Shown here in pieces: positions 6,944 through 14,084 of a stretch of 48,612 nucleotides of DNA (its first letter is position 1; each line of letters opens with the position of its first letter). The notes under the pieces were generated by a model. It saw only the letters and a program-made list of their open reading frames with translations. It did no database searches and was not told the origin of the DNA. This DNA comes from Actinomadura harenae (GTDB lineage Bacteria > Actinomycetota > Actinomycetes > Streptosporangiales > Streptosporangiaceae), in contig NZ_RFFG01000061.1 of NCBI RefSeq assembly GCF_003696215.1, forward strand, positions 1 through 48,612. The letters run 5' to 3'. Made by a program: the position numbers and the translations under genes.

Positions 6944-7128
6944 CATGAGCGCCAGCGAGCCCCTGACGGTGGCGAGAGCACCGCCGCGCCGCCCGCCCAC
7001 AACCGCAAGACGACTGCATCCCCGCTTGATGCGACGCCGGACGCGGAACCTGCTTTCAGTAGAGGAACCGGCCGGCGCGCGCTCCAGGACCATCGGCACC
7101 CCGCCGACCCGACCCTTGAGAGGCCAGG
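6944..7128 (+). other. 185-base spacer inside the cargo operon
   Basis: This is the only sizeable gap in an otherwise overlapping operon. A GAGAGG ribosome site precedes the radical-SAM start. Reading from ATG at 6945 gives an Arg/Pro-rich frame that runs on without stop through the next gene, so I do not call it a gene. It may hold an internal promoter or a remnant precursor gene. Confidence 0.4.
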
Positions 7129-7980
7129 ATGACGACCCTCGACTTCACGCCCAAGCCCGCCTTCACCGGACCCGGCGGACCTGTCGGTTTCCTCGAGCTG
7201 GAGATCACCCGCGAGTGCCAGGCCCGGTGCCAGCACTGCTACAGCAACTCCGGGCCGGCCGCCGGATCCGGCGCCATGACCGCCGGCGACTGGCGGGCGG
7301 TGATCGCGCAGGCGGGCGCGCACCCCGACATCACGACCGTGCAGTTCATCGGCGGAGAGCCGACCCAGCACCCCGAGTTCGCGGGCCTGGTCCGGCACGC
7401 GCTCGACGTCGGCCTGGGCGTCGCGATCTACACGAACCTGATCGAGGTCACCCCCGCCTTGTGGGAGCTGTACGAGGACGACCGCGTCCGGCTGTCGGCC
7501 TCGTGGTACTCGGCCGACCGCGCCGAGCACGACCGCATCCTGGGCTACCCGGGCGCCTACGTCGCGACGTGGGCGAACCTGCGGTCGGCCGTGCGGCGGG
7601 GCATCGAGGTCAAGGTCGGCATCGTCCGCGTGCTGGCCGACCAGGACGTCGACGGCGCGGTCGCCCAGCTCACCGAGATCGGCATCACCGACTACAACAT
7701 CGACGACGCCCGGCCGGTCGGGCGCGCGCTCGGCCGCGGCCAGGCCACCACGGTCGACGACCTGTGCGGCATGTGCGGGCGGGGACGCGCGGCGATCGAC
7801 ACCAACGGCCAGCTCATGCCGTGCGTCCTCGGCCGCGCCTTCACCGCCGGGAACGTCCGCGATACGCCGCTGGCCGAGCTGCTCGCCGGCGAGCGGTGGG
7901 CGCAGATCGTCGCCGCCATCCCGGGGAAGGCCGACGTGTGCAATCCGGCGGACAGCAACGACTGCGACCCGTCACGCTGA
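7129..7980 (+). CDS. Radical SAM enzyme with SPASM-like C-terminus
   Basis: 283 residues. Cys30, Cys34 and Cys37 in CQARCQHC form the CX3CX2C site for the SAM-cleaving 4Fe-4S cluster. GGEP at 75-78 is the SAM-binding motif. Extra cysteines at 213, 216, 232, 271 and 279 (LCGMCGRG, MPCVLG, VCN, NDC) fit a SPASM/Twitch domain for auxiliary clusters, as in enzymes that modify ribosomal peptides (PqqE, MftC, AlbA) or sulfatases. The stop overlaps the next start as TGATG, so it is tightly linked to the PIMT-like gene. Substrate unknown. Confidence 0.9.
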   Translation: MTTLDFTPKPAFTGPGGPVGFLELEITRECQARCQHCYSNSGPAAGSGAMTAGDWRAVIAQAGAHPDITTVQFIGGEPTQHPEFAGLVRHALDVGLGVAIYTNLIEVTPALWELYEDDRVRLSASWYSADRAEHDRILGYPGAYVATWANLRSAVRRGIEVKVGIVRVLADQDVDGAVAQLTEIGITDYNIDDARPVGRALGRGQATTVDDLCGMCGRGRAAIDTNGQLMPCVLGRAFTAGNVRDTPLAELLAGERWAQIVAAIPGKADVCNPADSNDCDPSR

Positions 7981-9143
7981 TGACGGTGGACTGGAAACCG
8001 CACGCCGCGCGCCTGGCCGAGCAGGTCACCCACACCACGTCACGCTGGCGGCCGATCGTCGAGTCGGTGCCCCGCCACGTGTTCGTGCCCCGCTGGTGGT
8101 CCTGGGACCGTCCGGCACCGGGCCCCTACGGCTCGGCCGTATGGTCCCTGGTCAACGGTCCGGCCGACCGCCAGGCGTGGTTCACCGCGGCCTACACCGA
8201 CCGGTCGCGCGTGACCCGGGTCGGCGCCCTGCACGCCGACGACGCCCGCGCGGACGAGCAGGCGACCGGGTCGCCGACCTCCTCGGCCACCCTGCCCGGT
8301 CTGGTCGTGACCATGTTCCAGCACGCCCGCATCGTCGACGGCCTGGACGTGCTCGACGTCGGCACCGGGTCGGGCTACGGGACGGCGCTGCTCGCCGAGC
8401 GGCTCGGCGACGCCCGCGTCACCTCGGTCGACGTCGACCCCTACCTGGTTGCCGCCGCCGATGAACGTCTCGACCGGATCGGCCACCATCCGACCGTCCG
8501 CACCGTGGACGCGACCGGACCGCTCGACGGCGAGTTCGATCGGATCGTCGCCACGGTCGCCGTCCGGCCGATCCCCGCATCGTGGCTCGCCGCGCTGCGA
8601 CCGGGCGGACGGCTGGTCACCACGATCGCCGGGACCAACCTCCTACTGACCGCCGACCGCACCCCCGACGGCGGCGCCCAGGGCCGGATCGAATGGGACC
8701 GGGCCGGGTTCATGACGACCCGGACCGGCCTCGACTACCCCGACGAGACCGTGAAACGGATCGAGGAAGCGCGGACGGCCGAGGCCGAACCCGAAACCAG
8801 CCCGTACCCCGTGCTCAACGTGATGGAAGCGTGGGAGCCGTACTCGATGCTCGGCGTCACGCTGCCCGGCCTCGAACACGACTACCAGCAGGGACCCGAC
8901 GACCTCGGCACGGCGATCATGACCCACGGCGACGGGTCATGGGCACGCGCCACCGGATACCCCGACCAGCCCGCGACCGTGCACCAAGGCGGGCCCCGCC
9001 GACTGTGGAGCACCCTCGACGGCCTGCGCTCCCGCTGGCTGCGCGACGGATCGCTCCCCGTGTACGGCGCCCGCGCGTCCATCACCCCGGACGGCACGAT
9101 CACCCTGCGCCGCGGACGCTGGTCGACCACCATCACCACCTAG
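7980..9143 (+). CDS. PIMT/TgmC-like SAM methyltransferase
   Basis: 387 residues. The N-terminus (WRPIVESVPRHVFVPRWW) matches the protein-L-isoaspartate methyltransferase-like enzymes of actinomycete peptide-maturation loci. It is followed by the PIMT-style GSPTSSATLPGLV loop and SAM motif I at 126-133 (DVGTGSGYG). About 190 further residues form a C-terminal domain not present in housekeeping PIMT. Homologues beside ATP-grasp ligases are called TgmC; here the partner is a radical-SAM enzyme. In several RiPP classes such enzymes methylate Asp side chains to form aspartimide. That chemistry is inferred. Confidence 0.87.
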   Translation: MTVDWKPHAARLAEQVTHTTSRWRPIVESVPRHVFVPRWWSWDRPAPGPYGSAVWSLVNGPADRQAWFTAAYTDRSRVTRVGALHADDARADEQATGSPTSSATLPGLVVTMFQHARIVDGLDVLDVGTGSGYGTALLAERLGDARVTSVDVDPYLVAAADERLDRIGHHPTVRTVDATGPLDGEFDRIVATVAVRPIPASWLAALRPGGRLVTTIAGTNLLLTADRTPDGGAQGRIEWDRAGFMTTRTGLDYPDETVKRIEEARTAEAEPETSPYPVLNVMEAWEPYSMLGVTLPGLEHDYQQGPDDLGTAIMTHGDGSWARATGYPDQPATVHQGGPRRLWSTLDGLRSRWLRDGSLPVYGARASITPDGTITLRRGRWSTTITT

Positions 9144-9324
9144 ACACCGTGGCCCCGCGGGTTGCTGGCGCGCGCCCGGGGGCCACGGTCAGGCGGGCCG
9201 TCTCGTTACCTGGGAGGGGACGGGGCGGCCCTCCGCGTCTCCGGATGGTGTCTACCGCGCGAAGGGCTGAGCCGACGGCGGTGACGCACTGGGCGATGCT
9301 GGTGATCACGCTGATGGTGTCCAT
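9133..9324 (-). CDS. Possible small protein, convergent with the operon
   Basis: 63 residues starting MDTISVITSIAQCVTAVG, a hydrophobic helix with GC-rich third positions, followed by a basic Pro-rich tail. Its end overlaps the methyltransferase end by 11 bases on the other strand. No clear ribosome site. Most of the otherwise empty stretch 9144-9484 is this frame plus the promoter at 9435-9462. Confidence 0.3.
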   Translation of the reverse strand: MDTISVITSIAQCVTAVGSALRAVDTIRRRGGPPRPLPGNETARLTVAPGRAPATRGATVSRW

Positions 9325-9434
9325 GCGCCGACGGTACGAACGCAGGATAGGGCACCGCCTCCCGAACACCATTCTGTGGATATCTCTACCGTCACCGCGA
9401 TAATTTCTGGACAGAAATGTGACAATCGACCTTG

Positions 9435-9462
9435 TTGGACATATTGCGCACTACATTAGAAT
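9435..9462 (+). promoter_or_regulatory. Sigma-A-type promoter for gene at 9485
   Basis: TTGGAC and TAGAAT separated by 16 bases, in a visibly AT-rich patch, with GGAG shortly before the ATG at 9485. The predicted start lies around 9469. Confidence 0.6.
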
Positions 9463-9484
9463 TCTCATCACATAGGGAGCGCGC

Positions 9485-9883
9485 ATGAGGGACGCCCGAA
9501 GTTGGCCCATTCGCTCGATTCTTTCAGTCACGCACGGATACCCGATTGAGAGACGCCCGTACAACGAGATCATCTCCTGGCTCACGGGCCAGGAATCGGT
9601 CTCCATCTTCACGATCGTCCGAGCCAAGGAGCCGCTCACGAAGCTGCTCTTGGAGCAACATCCCCAGCTCACCGTGATCGCCTGCTCTCCTCCGGACGAC
9701 GACTGCGCAGCCGCGGATCGCTGGGCCGACCTGGTCGAGCAGATGGTCGGCGCGACCCTGCCCATCTCGCCACTCCCGCCCGGAGAGTGGCAGGTCTTCG
9801 ACGAAGTGAACGAGGCCCTCGAAGTCGTGCCGCCCGAGAAGGTCTTCGTGGCCCCCAGCGCCGATCCGGACACCAGGCAGTAG
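9485..9883 (+). CDS. Hypothetical cargo protein
   Basis: 132 residues with no family assigned. It begins MRDARSWPIRSILSVTHGYP; the order of a short 'ILSVTxG' strand followed by a helix with IISWLTGQ and a QHPQLTVIAC segment recalls small proteins found in actinophages and integrative elements, but this is memory, not a match. Codon use is less GC-biased than in the neighbouring phage genes, and it has its own promoter, both typical of a lysogenic cargo gene (moron). Confidence 0.75.
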   Translation: MRDARSWPIRSILSVTHGYPIERRPYNEIISWLTGQESVSIFTIVRAKEPLTKLLLEQHPQLTVIACSPPDDDCAAADRWADLVEQMVGATLPISPLPPGEWQVFDEVNEALEVVPPEKVFVAPSADPDTRQ

Positions 9884-9986
9884 CCGGAGACGTCAGCGCT
9901 GCCTGTCCCCCGGCGGGAATCCGTCAACCGCCTGGCCAGACGAAGCGTCATATTGGCACCTCACATCGACACACTCGGAGCGACGC

Positions 9987-10613
9987 GTGCCTCCAGTCCA
10001 GCGCACCGCAGCAACCACCGCTGCGGCTGTCCTTGTCCTTGGGCTCGCTGCGTGCAGCAGCAACTCCAAGAGCACGAGCCAGCCCACCAACGCAGCCCCA
10101 ACCCCTGCGGACAGCGCTCAGAAGCCGTCCACCAAGCAAATGAAGTGGGGCGAGCCAGCCGAGGTCACGGGCTACAACTTCAAGAGGCTCCGCGTGACTC
10201 CCCTCGGTGTCCTGTTCCACAAGGGGCCGTATAAGGGTGGGGGTGAGCCGCAGAACGGCTGGTATGTCGCGCTTGCAGTCAAGGCCGAGGCGCTGAGCGC
10301 TCCCGAGTCGGTGCCTGGTGCCGGAGAAGGTGCAGGATTCCAGTGGAGAGGAAAGGAACAGACGATCACCACGCTGGACGGCGGAGCGAACTCAACTCCA
10401 TGGGTGGGGGCAGTGAACGAGCTCGTCTCGAAAACTCCGATCGAGCCCGCTCACCCTGAGATCGGGATCGTCACCTTCGACGTGCCGATCAAGGGCGGAC
10501 GACTGCTCTATGTCGACCCCGGCGACCACTCGATCACCTCGTGGACTCTGCCGACCGCTGATCAGGGGACGGGCCTGGACAAGGTGCGAAAGCGCATCAA
10601 GCTGTTCAGCTGA
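9987..10613 (+). CDS. Secreted lipoprotein
   Basis: 208 residues from GTG at 9987 with GGAG 6 bases upstream. A signal sequence (hydrophobic AATTAAAVLVLGLAAC) ends in lipobox LAAC at residues 20-23, so Cys23 should be lipidated and the protein anchored outside the membrane. A Ser/Thr/Pro/Ala linker follows, then a mixed beta domain resembling DUF4352-like immunoglobulin-type folds (NGWYVALAVKAEA). Prophage lipoproteins often block superinfection by related phages; this is a plausible but unproven role. Confidence 0.8.
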   Translation: MPPVQRTAATTAAAVLVLGLAACSSNSKSTSQPTNAAPTPADSAQKPSTKQMKWGEPAEVTGYNFKRLRVTPLGVLFHKGPYKGGGEPQNGWYVALAVKAEALSAPESVPGAGEGAGFQWRGKEQTITTLDGGANSTPWVGAVNELVSKTPIEPAHPEIGIVTFDVPIKGGRLLYVDPGDHSITSWTLPTADQGTGLDKVRKRIKLFS

Positions 10614-10665
10614 TGCTCCCGTTGTCACCTCGCGGGTAGTTTCCTGTCACCATCCGATCAAAATA

Positions 10666-10713
10666 TTGACCGGTCAAGCTTTTGACCGGATAGTGGTGGT
10701 CAAGAAATTGACC
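10666..10713. promoter_or_regulatory. Array of five TTGACC half-sites
   Basis: TTGACCGGTCAA (10666-10677) is a perfect palindrome. Further half-sites are TTGACC at 10682-10687 and the pair GGTCAA-GAAA-TTGACC at 10698-10713. The last ends just before the GGAGGGG ribosome site of the gene at 10731. A TTGACC can double as a -35 element (10666-10671) with GATAGT 17 bases on, so binding would occlude the promoter. Confidence 0.7.
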
Positions 10714-10730
10714 AGCCGATCGGAGGGGTC

Positions 10731-11228
10731 ATGGCAGACCCAACGCCCGCCCTGAACGAGCTCGACGCCATCATCGCCGCGCGCGTGGACTTCGAGGAGA
10801 TGTTCTGGCGCAGCTTGGGCTCGATACGCCGTGAGGGAAAGGTCAGTGCGAACGAGATCGCCCGCCGTGTCCACGCGGCGGGGATCGCGTCCCGTCCGAC
10901 CACGCTCGACCGGCTGCGGCCCTACTCCGCCGCTGCGGTCGCCGCCGAGGCGATGAACAGCATGGCGAACTCAGCTCGCGCGGCAATGGCCCCCTTGTCC
11001 CGCCTGGTCGAGGCGTTCGCCCCGGGCCCGGTGGTCCAGGTCGAATTCGCCCTGGCTGATCAGGTCGCCGAGGTCCTGGGCGACCGTGAAGGCCAGTACG
11101 ACCTCGACGCGATCGTCGCGGAGATTAGCCAGACGTTCGGGCTGGGCGGCCGAGCGGCGATCAGCAGCATCCATCAAATCCCCGCCCCGAAGTTCTGGGA
11201 GATCGTGGAGCGTCACCCTGCCCTCTGA
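10731..11228 (+). CDS. Probable DNA-binding protein, autoregulated
   Basis: 165 residues. Residues about 30-60 (GKVSANEIARRVHAAGIAS and RPTTLDRLRPY) read as a helix-turn-helix. The C-terminal half is helical with acidic stretches (YDLDAIVAEISQTFGLGG) and may form a dimerisation domain. The TTGACC array immediately upstream implies autoregulation. It is the last cargo gene and is followed by a strong convergent terminator. Target genes elsewhere are unknown. Confidence 0.68.
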   Translation: MADPTPALNELDAIIAARVDFEEMFWRSLGSIRREGKVSANEIARRVHAAGIASRPTTLDRLRPYSAAAVAAEAMNSMANSARAAMAPLSRLVEAFAPGPVVQVEFALADQVAEVLGDREGQYDLDAIVAEISQTFGLGGRAAISSIHQIPAPKFWEIVERHPAL

Positions 11229-11235
11229 CACGGCA

Positions 11236-11278
11236 GAACGCCCCGCCCTCACCGCCGAAGCGTGAGGACGGGGCGTTC
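11236..11278. terminator. Strong hairpin between convergent cargo and late operons
   Basis: GAACGCCCCGCCCTCAC (11236-11252) pairs with 11262-11278 over 17 positions with one wobble. It sits between the plus-strand gene ending at 11228 and the minus-strand late operon ending at 11322, so it can insulate both. Confidence 0.8.
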
Positions 11279-11321
11279 ATGTGTCGGCAGGGCTTCCCCA
11301 CCCTGCCGACGGGCCATGAGC

Positions 11322-11558
11322 CTACTCACGGACGTAGACCGGGGAAGACGCGGCCAGGCCGAGGGACAGGAGGATCCGGCCGAGGCGGGGGCGGACGCGC
11401 TCGACCAGGCGCGCGCCGGTCGCGTAGCCCAGTGCGATGCCCGGGGTGACGATCTCGGTGACCGCGCCGGACGGCAGGTCGAGGCCGATGCGGGTTGCCT
11501 GGCCGACGATGACGCCGACCAGGATCGGGACGGTGGTGCGGAGGATGTAGTCGCGCAC
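11322..11558 (-). CDS. Small membrane protein, holin candidate
   Basis: 78 residues from GTG at 11558 with GGAGAG upstream. Residues 8-22 (TTVPILVGVIVGQAT) are a clear membrane segment, and a second weaker one spans GAVTEIVTPGIALGYATG. The C-terminus is basic. Size and position directly after the endolysin, last in the late operon, suggest a holin. Phage holins are diverse, so this rests on context. Confidence 0.65.
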   Translation of the reverse strand: MRDYILRTTVPILVGVIVGQATRIGLDLPSGAVTEIVTPGIALGYATGARLVERVRPRLGRILLSLGLAASSPVYVRE

Positions 11559-11580
11559 GGTGCTCTCCAGACATGACGAA

Positions 11581-11601
11581 GCCCCGGACGTTGCCCGGGG
11601 C
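11581..11601 (-). terminator. GC-rich hairpin between endolysin and holin genes
   Basis: GCCCCGG and CCGGGGC around a 7-base loop, between the endolysin stop and the holin ribosome site. No T-run; it may only reduce read-through. Confidence 0.4.
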
Positions 11602-11629
11602 GGACGAGGTGCGGACGAGGTGGACGAGG

Positions 11630-12373
11630 TCAGGTGACGGGGGATGCCCAGGCGGCGCGCCAGGTGTCGGGGCCGATCACGCCGTCGACCTGGAGGCCCT
11701 TCTCACGCTGGAACGCGCGGCAGATCGCTTCGCTGTTGGGGCCGTAGGCGCCGTCCACGGTGATCTTCCAGCCGCGGTCCCGGATCCGCTGTTGCCACTG
11801 CCTGACGTCCGGGCCGGTCATGATGGGCGGCTGGGTGATGAAGCGGCCGGGCCAGCGCGGTGCCTTCCCCGGCTTGGGCGGGGTCGGGGCGGGGCCGTTG
11901 CGGTACGGGGGCCGGCCGAACCCGGCGATCACCGAGGCGTCCCGGACGCGCCGCTTGCACGCGTCGGAGGTGTTGCCCTCGATGGTCTGGAGCAGGCCGC
12001 CGCCGAGGTTGACCTCGCAGATCCCGACGTGGTCGACCGCGCCGAGGTCGTTGGAACCGGACCAGTCGAAGAACACGATGTCGCCGGGCATCGCCTGGTG
12101 GACCTGGTCGGCGGTCCCGATGTGCCACTCGCCTAGGCGCTGGTAGTCCTGGGCGTGGTAGACGGTGTAGGCGCGATCGCCCTTGGGACAGACCGCCTTG
12201 TAGTCGCCCGGGTCCTGGGAGTGCGCGGCGGCCCAGGTGATGGCCTCGTCGCACCACGGCGGGTTCCCCGCGTAGTCGGCTCCGTTGCGTCCCTGGTACC
12301 AGCGCTGGACGTGGTTCGGTTCGCCGAGGCCGAGGAGCGTGCGCATCGAGGCGAGCATGGTCTGGGTGGTCAC
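11630..12373 (-). CDS. Endolysin: CHAP amidase/peptidase plus PG-binding domain
   Basis: 247 residues. The N-terminal CHAP domain has Cys41 in PPWCDEA, His115 in VDHVGI and the IEGNTS segment (Glu132/Asn134), the expected Cys-His-Asn/Glu catalytic set for cleaving peptidoglycan amide bonds. A Pro-rich linker (about 160-172) leads to a C-terminal peptidoglycan-binding repeat (QWQQRIRDRGW, VDGAYGPNSEAICRAFQ, VIGPDTW). No signal peptide, so export should depend on the holin. GTG start overlaps the upstream stop. Confidence 0.93.
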   Translation of the reverse strand: MTTQTMLASMRTLLGLGEPNHVQRWYQGRNGADYAGNPPWCDEAITWAAAHSQDPGDYKAVCPKGDRAYTVYHAQDYQRLGEWHIGTADQVHQAMPGDIVFFDWSGSNDLGAVDHVGICEVNLGGGLLQTIEGNTSDACKRRVRDASVIAGFGRPPYRNGPAPTPPKPGKAPRWPGRFITQPPIMTGPDVRQWQQRIRDRGWKITVDGAYGPNSEAICRAFQREKGLQVDGVIGPDTWRAAWASPVT

Positions 12374-12537
12374 TGCGGTCCCTCCCCCCGGTAGATCCCG
12401 TCGGGTCCCGGCGCGCCGTAGAGGCGCTGGAGGATCTGCTCCTCGTCGGGGTGGCCGGGCTGATCGACGGCCGGGTGGGTGTCGACCCGCTGCTGCCAGT
12501 CCGGCGGCGGGGTTTCGGGCGTGGGCGTTTCAGGCAC
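12370..12537 (-). CDS. Small Pro-rich protein in lysis cassette
   Basis: 55 residues from GTG at 12537, preceded by AGGAGG. The N-terminus is Thr/Pro/Glu-rich (PETPTPETPPPDWQQRV) and the C-terminus Gly/Pro-rich. It overlaps the endolysin start by 4 bases. I do not recognise a family. The strong ribosome site and overlap make it a real gene. Confidence 0.7.
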   Translation of the reverse strand: MPETPTPETPPPDWQQRVDTHPAVDQPGHPDEEQILQRLYGAPGPDGIYRGEGPQ

Positions 12538-12581
12538 GGCGACCTCCTGGATCGGTGCTGGTGGGAATCGAGTTGGGTGGG

Positions 12582-12881
12582 TCAGTGCTTACCGAGGGCG
12601 GCGATGATTGCGGCGGCTCCGGCGAGCAGCGACCCGGCCGCGGTCACCGGGAGCGCGTACCGCCACCGGTCAGCGGCGCGGAGGCGTTTCTCTTGGTCGG
12701 CGTCGCGGGTGGTGAGGTCGTCGAGCCGAGCATCGGCGCGGATGCGCGCGGCCTCCTGGTCGCGGATCCGCGTTTCGTGATCGGTCACCTGTGCGGCGAC
12801 GTGGCCGTGCTGGGAGATGAGCACGTCGAGCTTGGTGTCGATGCGGGCGAGCTGCTCGCCTGTCTGTGGCTGTCCTTCCAT
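12582..12881 (-). CDS. Coiled-coil, C-terminally anchored membrane protein (XhlA/holin-like)
   Basis: 99 residues. Residues about 8-65 are a heptad-rich coiled coil (EQLARIDTKLDVLISQ). The last 25 form one membrane helix (YALPVTAAGSLLAGAAAIIAALG). This plan matches haemolysin XhlA-type and other phage holin-partner proteins that sit between tail-fibre genes and endolysins. With the holin candidate at 11322 it completes a lysis cassette. Confidence 0.75.
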   Translation of the reverse strand: MEGQPQTGEQLARIDTKLDVLISQHGHVAAQVTDHETRIRDQEAARIRADARLDDLTTRDADQEKRLRAADRWRYALPVTAAGSLLAGAAAIIAALGKH

Positions 12882-12885
12882 GGGC

Positions 12886-12972
12886 CTACAGCGCCTCCCA
12901 CGCGGAGATGCCCGACATGGGGGCCGCCGTGTTGCCGTCCCCGACCGACCCGTGGGACGTGAAGTTGCTCAC
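12886..12972 (-). CDS. Tiny 28-residue protein overlapping tail gene
   Basis: GTG at 12972 overlaps the preceding stop as GTGA; the product (SNFTSHGSVGDGNTAAP, then MSGISAWEAL) is 28 residues. It fills the gap exactly between the tail gene and the next ribosome site. It may be a real minor protein or only a translational link. Confidence 0.45.
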   Translation of the reverse strand: MSNFTSHGSVGDGNTAAPMSGISAWEAL

Positions 12973-14084
12973 CGGCGCTCCAAATTGGTGAGGCGCTGCT
13001 CTACGAGCGCGGGGCGGCGGCGGTAGTCGGTGCGAGGAGCGCCGAGGGTGATCTCGACGGTTTCCTGGCCGTCCTCGCCGAGCGCCACGTCGACTTGCTG
13101 CACGCGCTGGATGGTGTCGATGTTGAGGCGGCCGGACTGGATGATCAGGCGGATGGGGTCGCCGAGCCAGATGTGATCGGGTCCAGACCAGGCGCCAGCG
13201 CGCAACGTCAGGGTGTAGGCGGGGCGGATGACTTGCGCGGCGTCGAGCTGGTAGGCGGCGCGGTCGTCGAGGGACGCCTGGGTGATCAGGCCATCGTCGC
13301 CGAACACTCCGTCCCACCGGCCCTCGGGACGCAGGGACAGGTCGGGCGCCTCCAGCTCGCGCGCGGTGAGCCCGGACGCTCCGGACTGGCGGATGGCGTT
13401 GGCGTAGTCGGAGACCGACACCTCGCGGCGGACCTTGGCGACGAGCCCGCCGTACTCGGCGATCACGCCGCGGTCCATGCCTCGGGGCGACCACACGTCG
13501 AACTGGAGCGCCGACTCTGACACGGGGCGGATGTCCCAGTCGAAGCCGGGCAGGGTCTCGGCGAGCTCCTGGATGCGCTCGCCGATGGAGTCGCCCGCGG
13601 TGTAGGTCCGGTCCTTGATGACGCCGGTCGGGGCAGTACCGGTCCAGCCCTTGACGATGCCGAGGTCACCGCCGGGCCGTGTCTGGGTCTGCTGGATGAG
13701 GCCCCACGCGATCTCGCCGATGTCGGTCGAGGACCACGTGACGGTGCTGTACGAGTACAGGCGGCGCGAAGAGAGGATCGCACGGTAGGAAAGCCCGCTG
13801 ACCTGGGTGGTGTGGCTGGTGTCCTCCACGTCGTCGCCGGTCGGCCCGACCCGCCAGCGCCCCAGCGGCTGGGACGTGCCGTCGGCGCTGACCCACAGAG
13901 CATGCACGTCGGTGGTGAGCTCCTGGAGCGCACCGGGCGCCAGGTTCGATGACCGGCCGTCGATCGTGAAATCCAAGGTGGCGGCCTCGGTGAGACGCCA
14001 GGACATTCGGCGGGACTTCGCGTCGGTGAGGGCCATGTCGTAGCCGCCGGTGGAAGGCCCGGCGACGAGCTGCCAGCCCCCCAT
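12969..14084 (-). CDS. Tail-tip protein, Gp37-like (siphovirus)
   Basis: 371 residues. Motifs such as LVAGPSTGGYDMALTDAKSR near the start, a VGPTGDDVED turn, WGLIQQTQT and a C-terminal ETVEITLGAPRTDYRRR resemble the Gp37-like/minor tail family of actinophages, which form part of the baseplate hub. Its ATG overlaps the upstream stop (TGATG). Confidence 0.75.
   Translation of the reverse strand: MGGWQLVAGPSTGGYDMALTDAKSRRMSWRLTEAATLDFTIDGRSSNLAPGALQELTTDVHALWVSADGTSQPLGRWRVGPTGDDVEDTSHTTQVSGLSYRAILSSRRLYSYSTVTWSSTDIGEIAWGLIQQTQTRPGGDLGIVKGWTGTAPTGVIKDRTYTAGDSIGERIQELAETLPGFDWDIRPVSESALQFDVWSPRGMDRGVIAEYGGLVAKVRREVSVSDYANAIRQSGASGLTARELEAPDLSLRPEGRWDGVFGDDGLITQASLDDRAAYQLDAAQVIRPAYTLTLRAGAWSGPDHIWLGDPIRLIIQSGRLNIDTIQRVQQVDVALGEDGQETVEITLGAPRTDYRRRPALVEQRLTNLERR

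Noticed and set aside
6660..7979. Long frame in phase with the PIMT-like gene, reaching back over the HAD and radical-SAM genes
   Set aside because: Only 7980-9143 gives a family-like protein. The upstream part is a shadow of two well-supported enzymes in other frames.
9374..9382. DnaA-box-like TGTGGATAT in the cargo region
   Set aside because: A single site with one mismatch and no iterons or AT-rich opening region nearby; the pair at 35859-35888 is far stronger.
314..11228. Insertion sequence or transposon carrying the cargo
   Set aside because: No transposase gene and no terminal inverted repeats were seen around the block; it is bounded by attP and a terminator instead.
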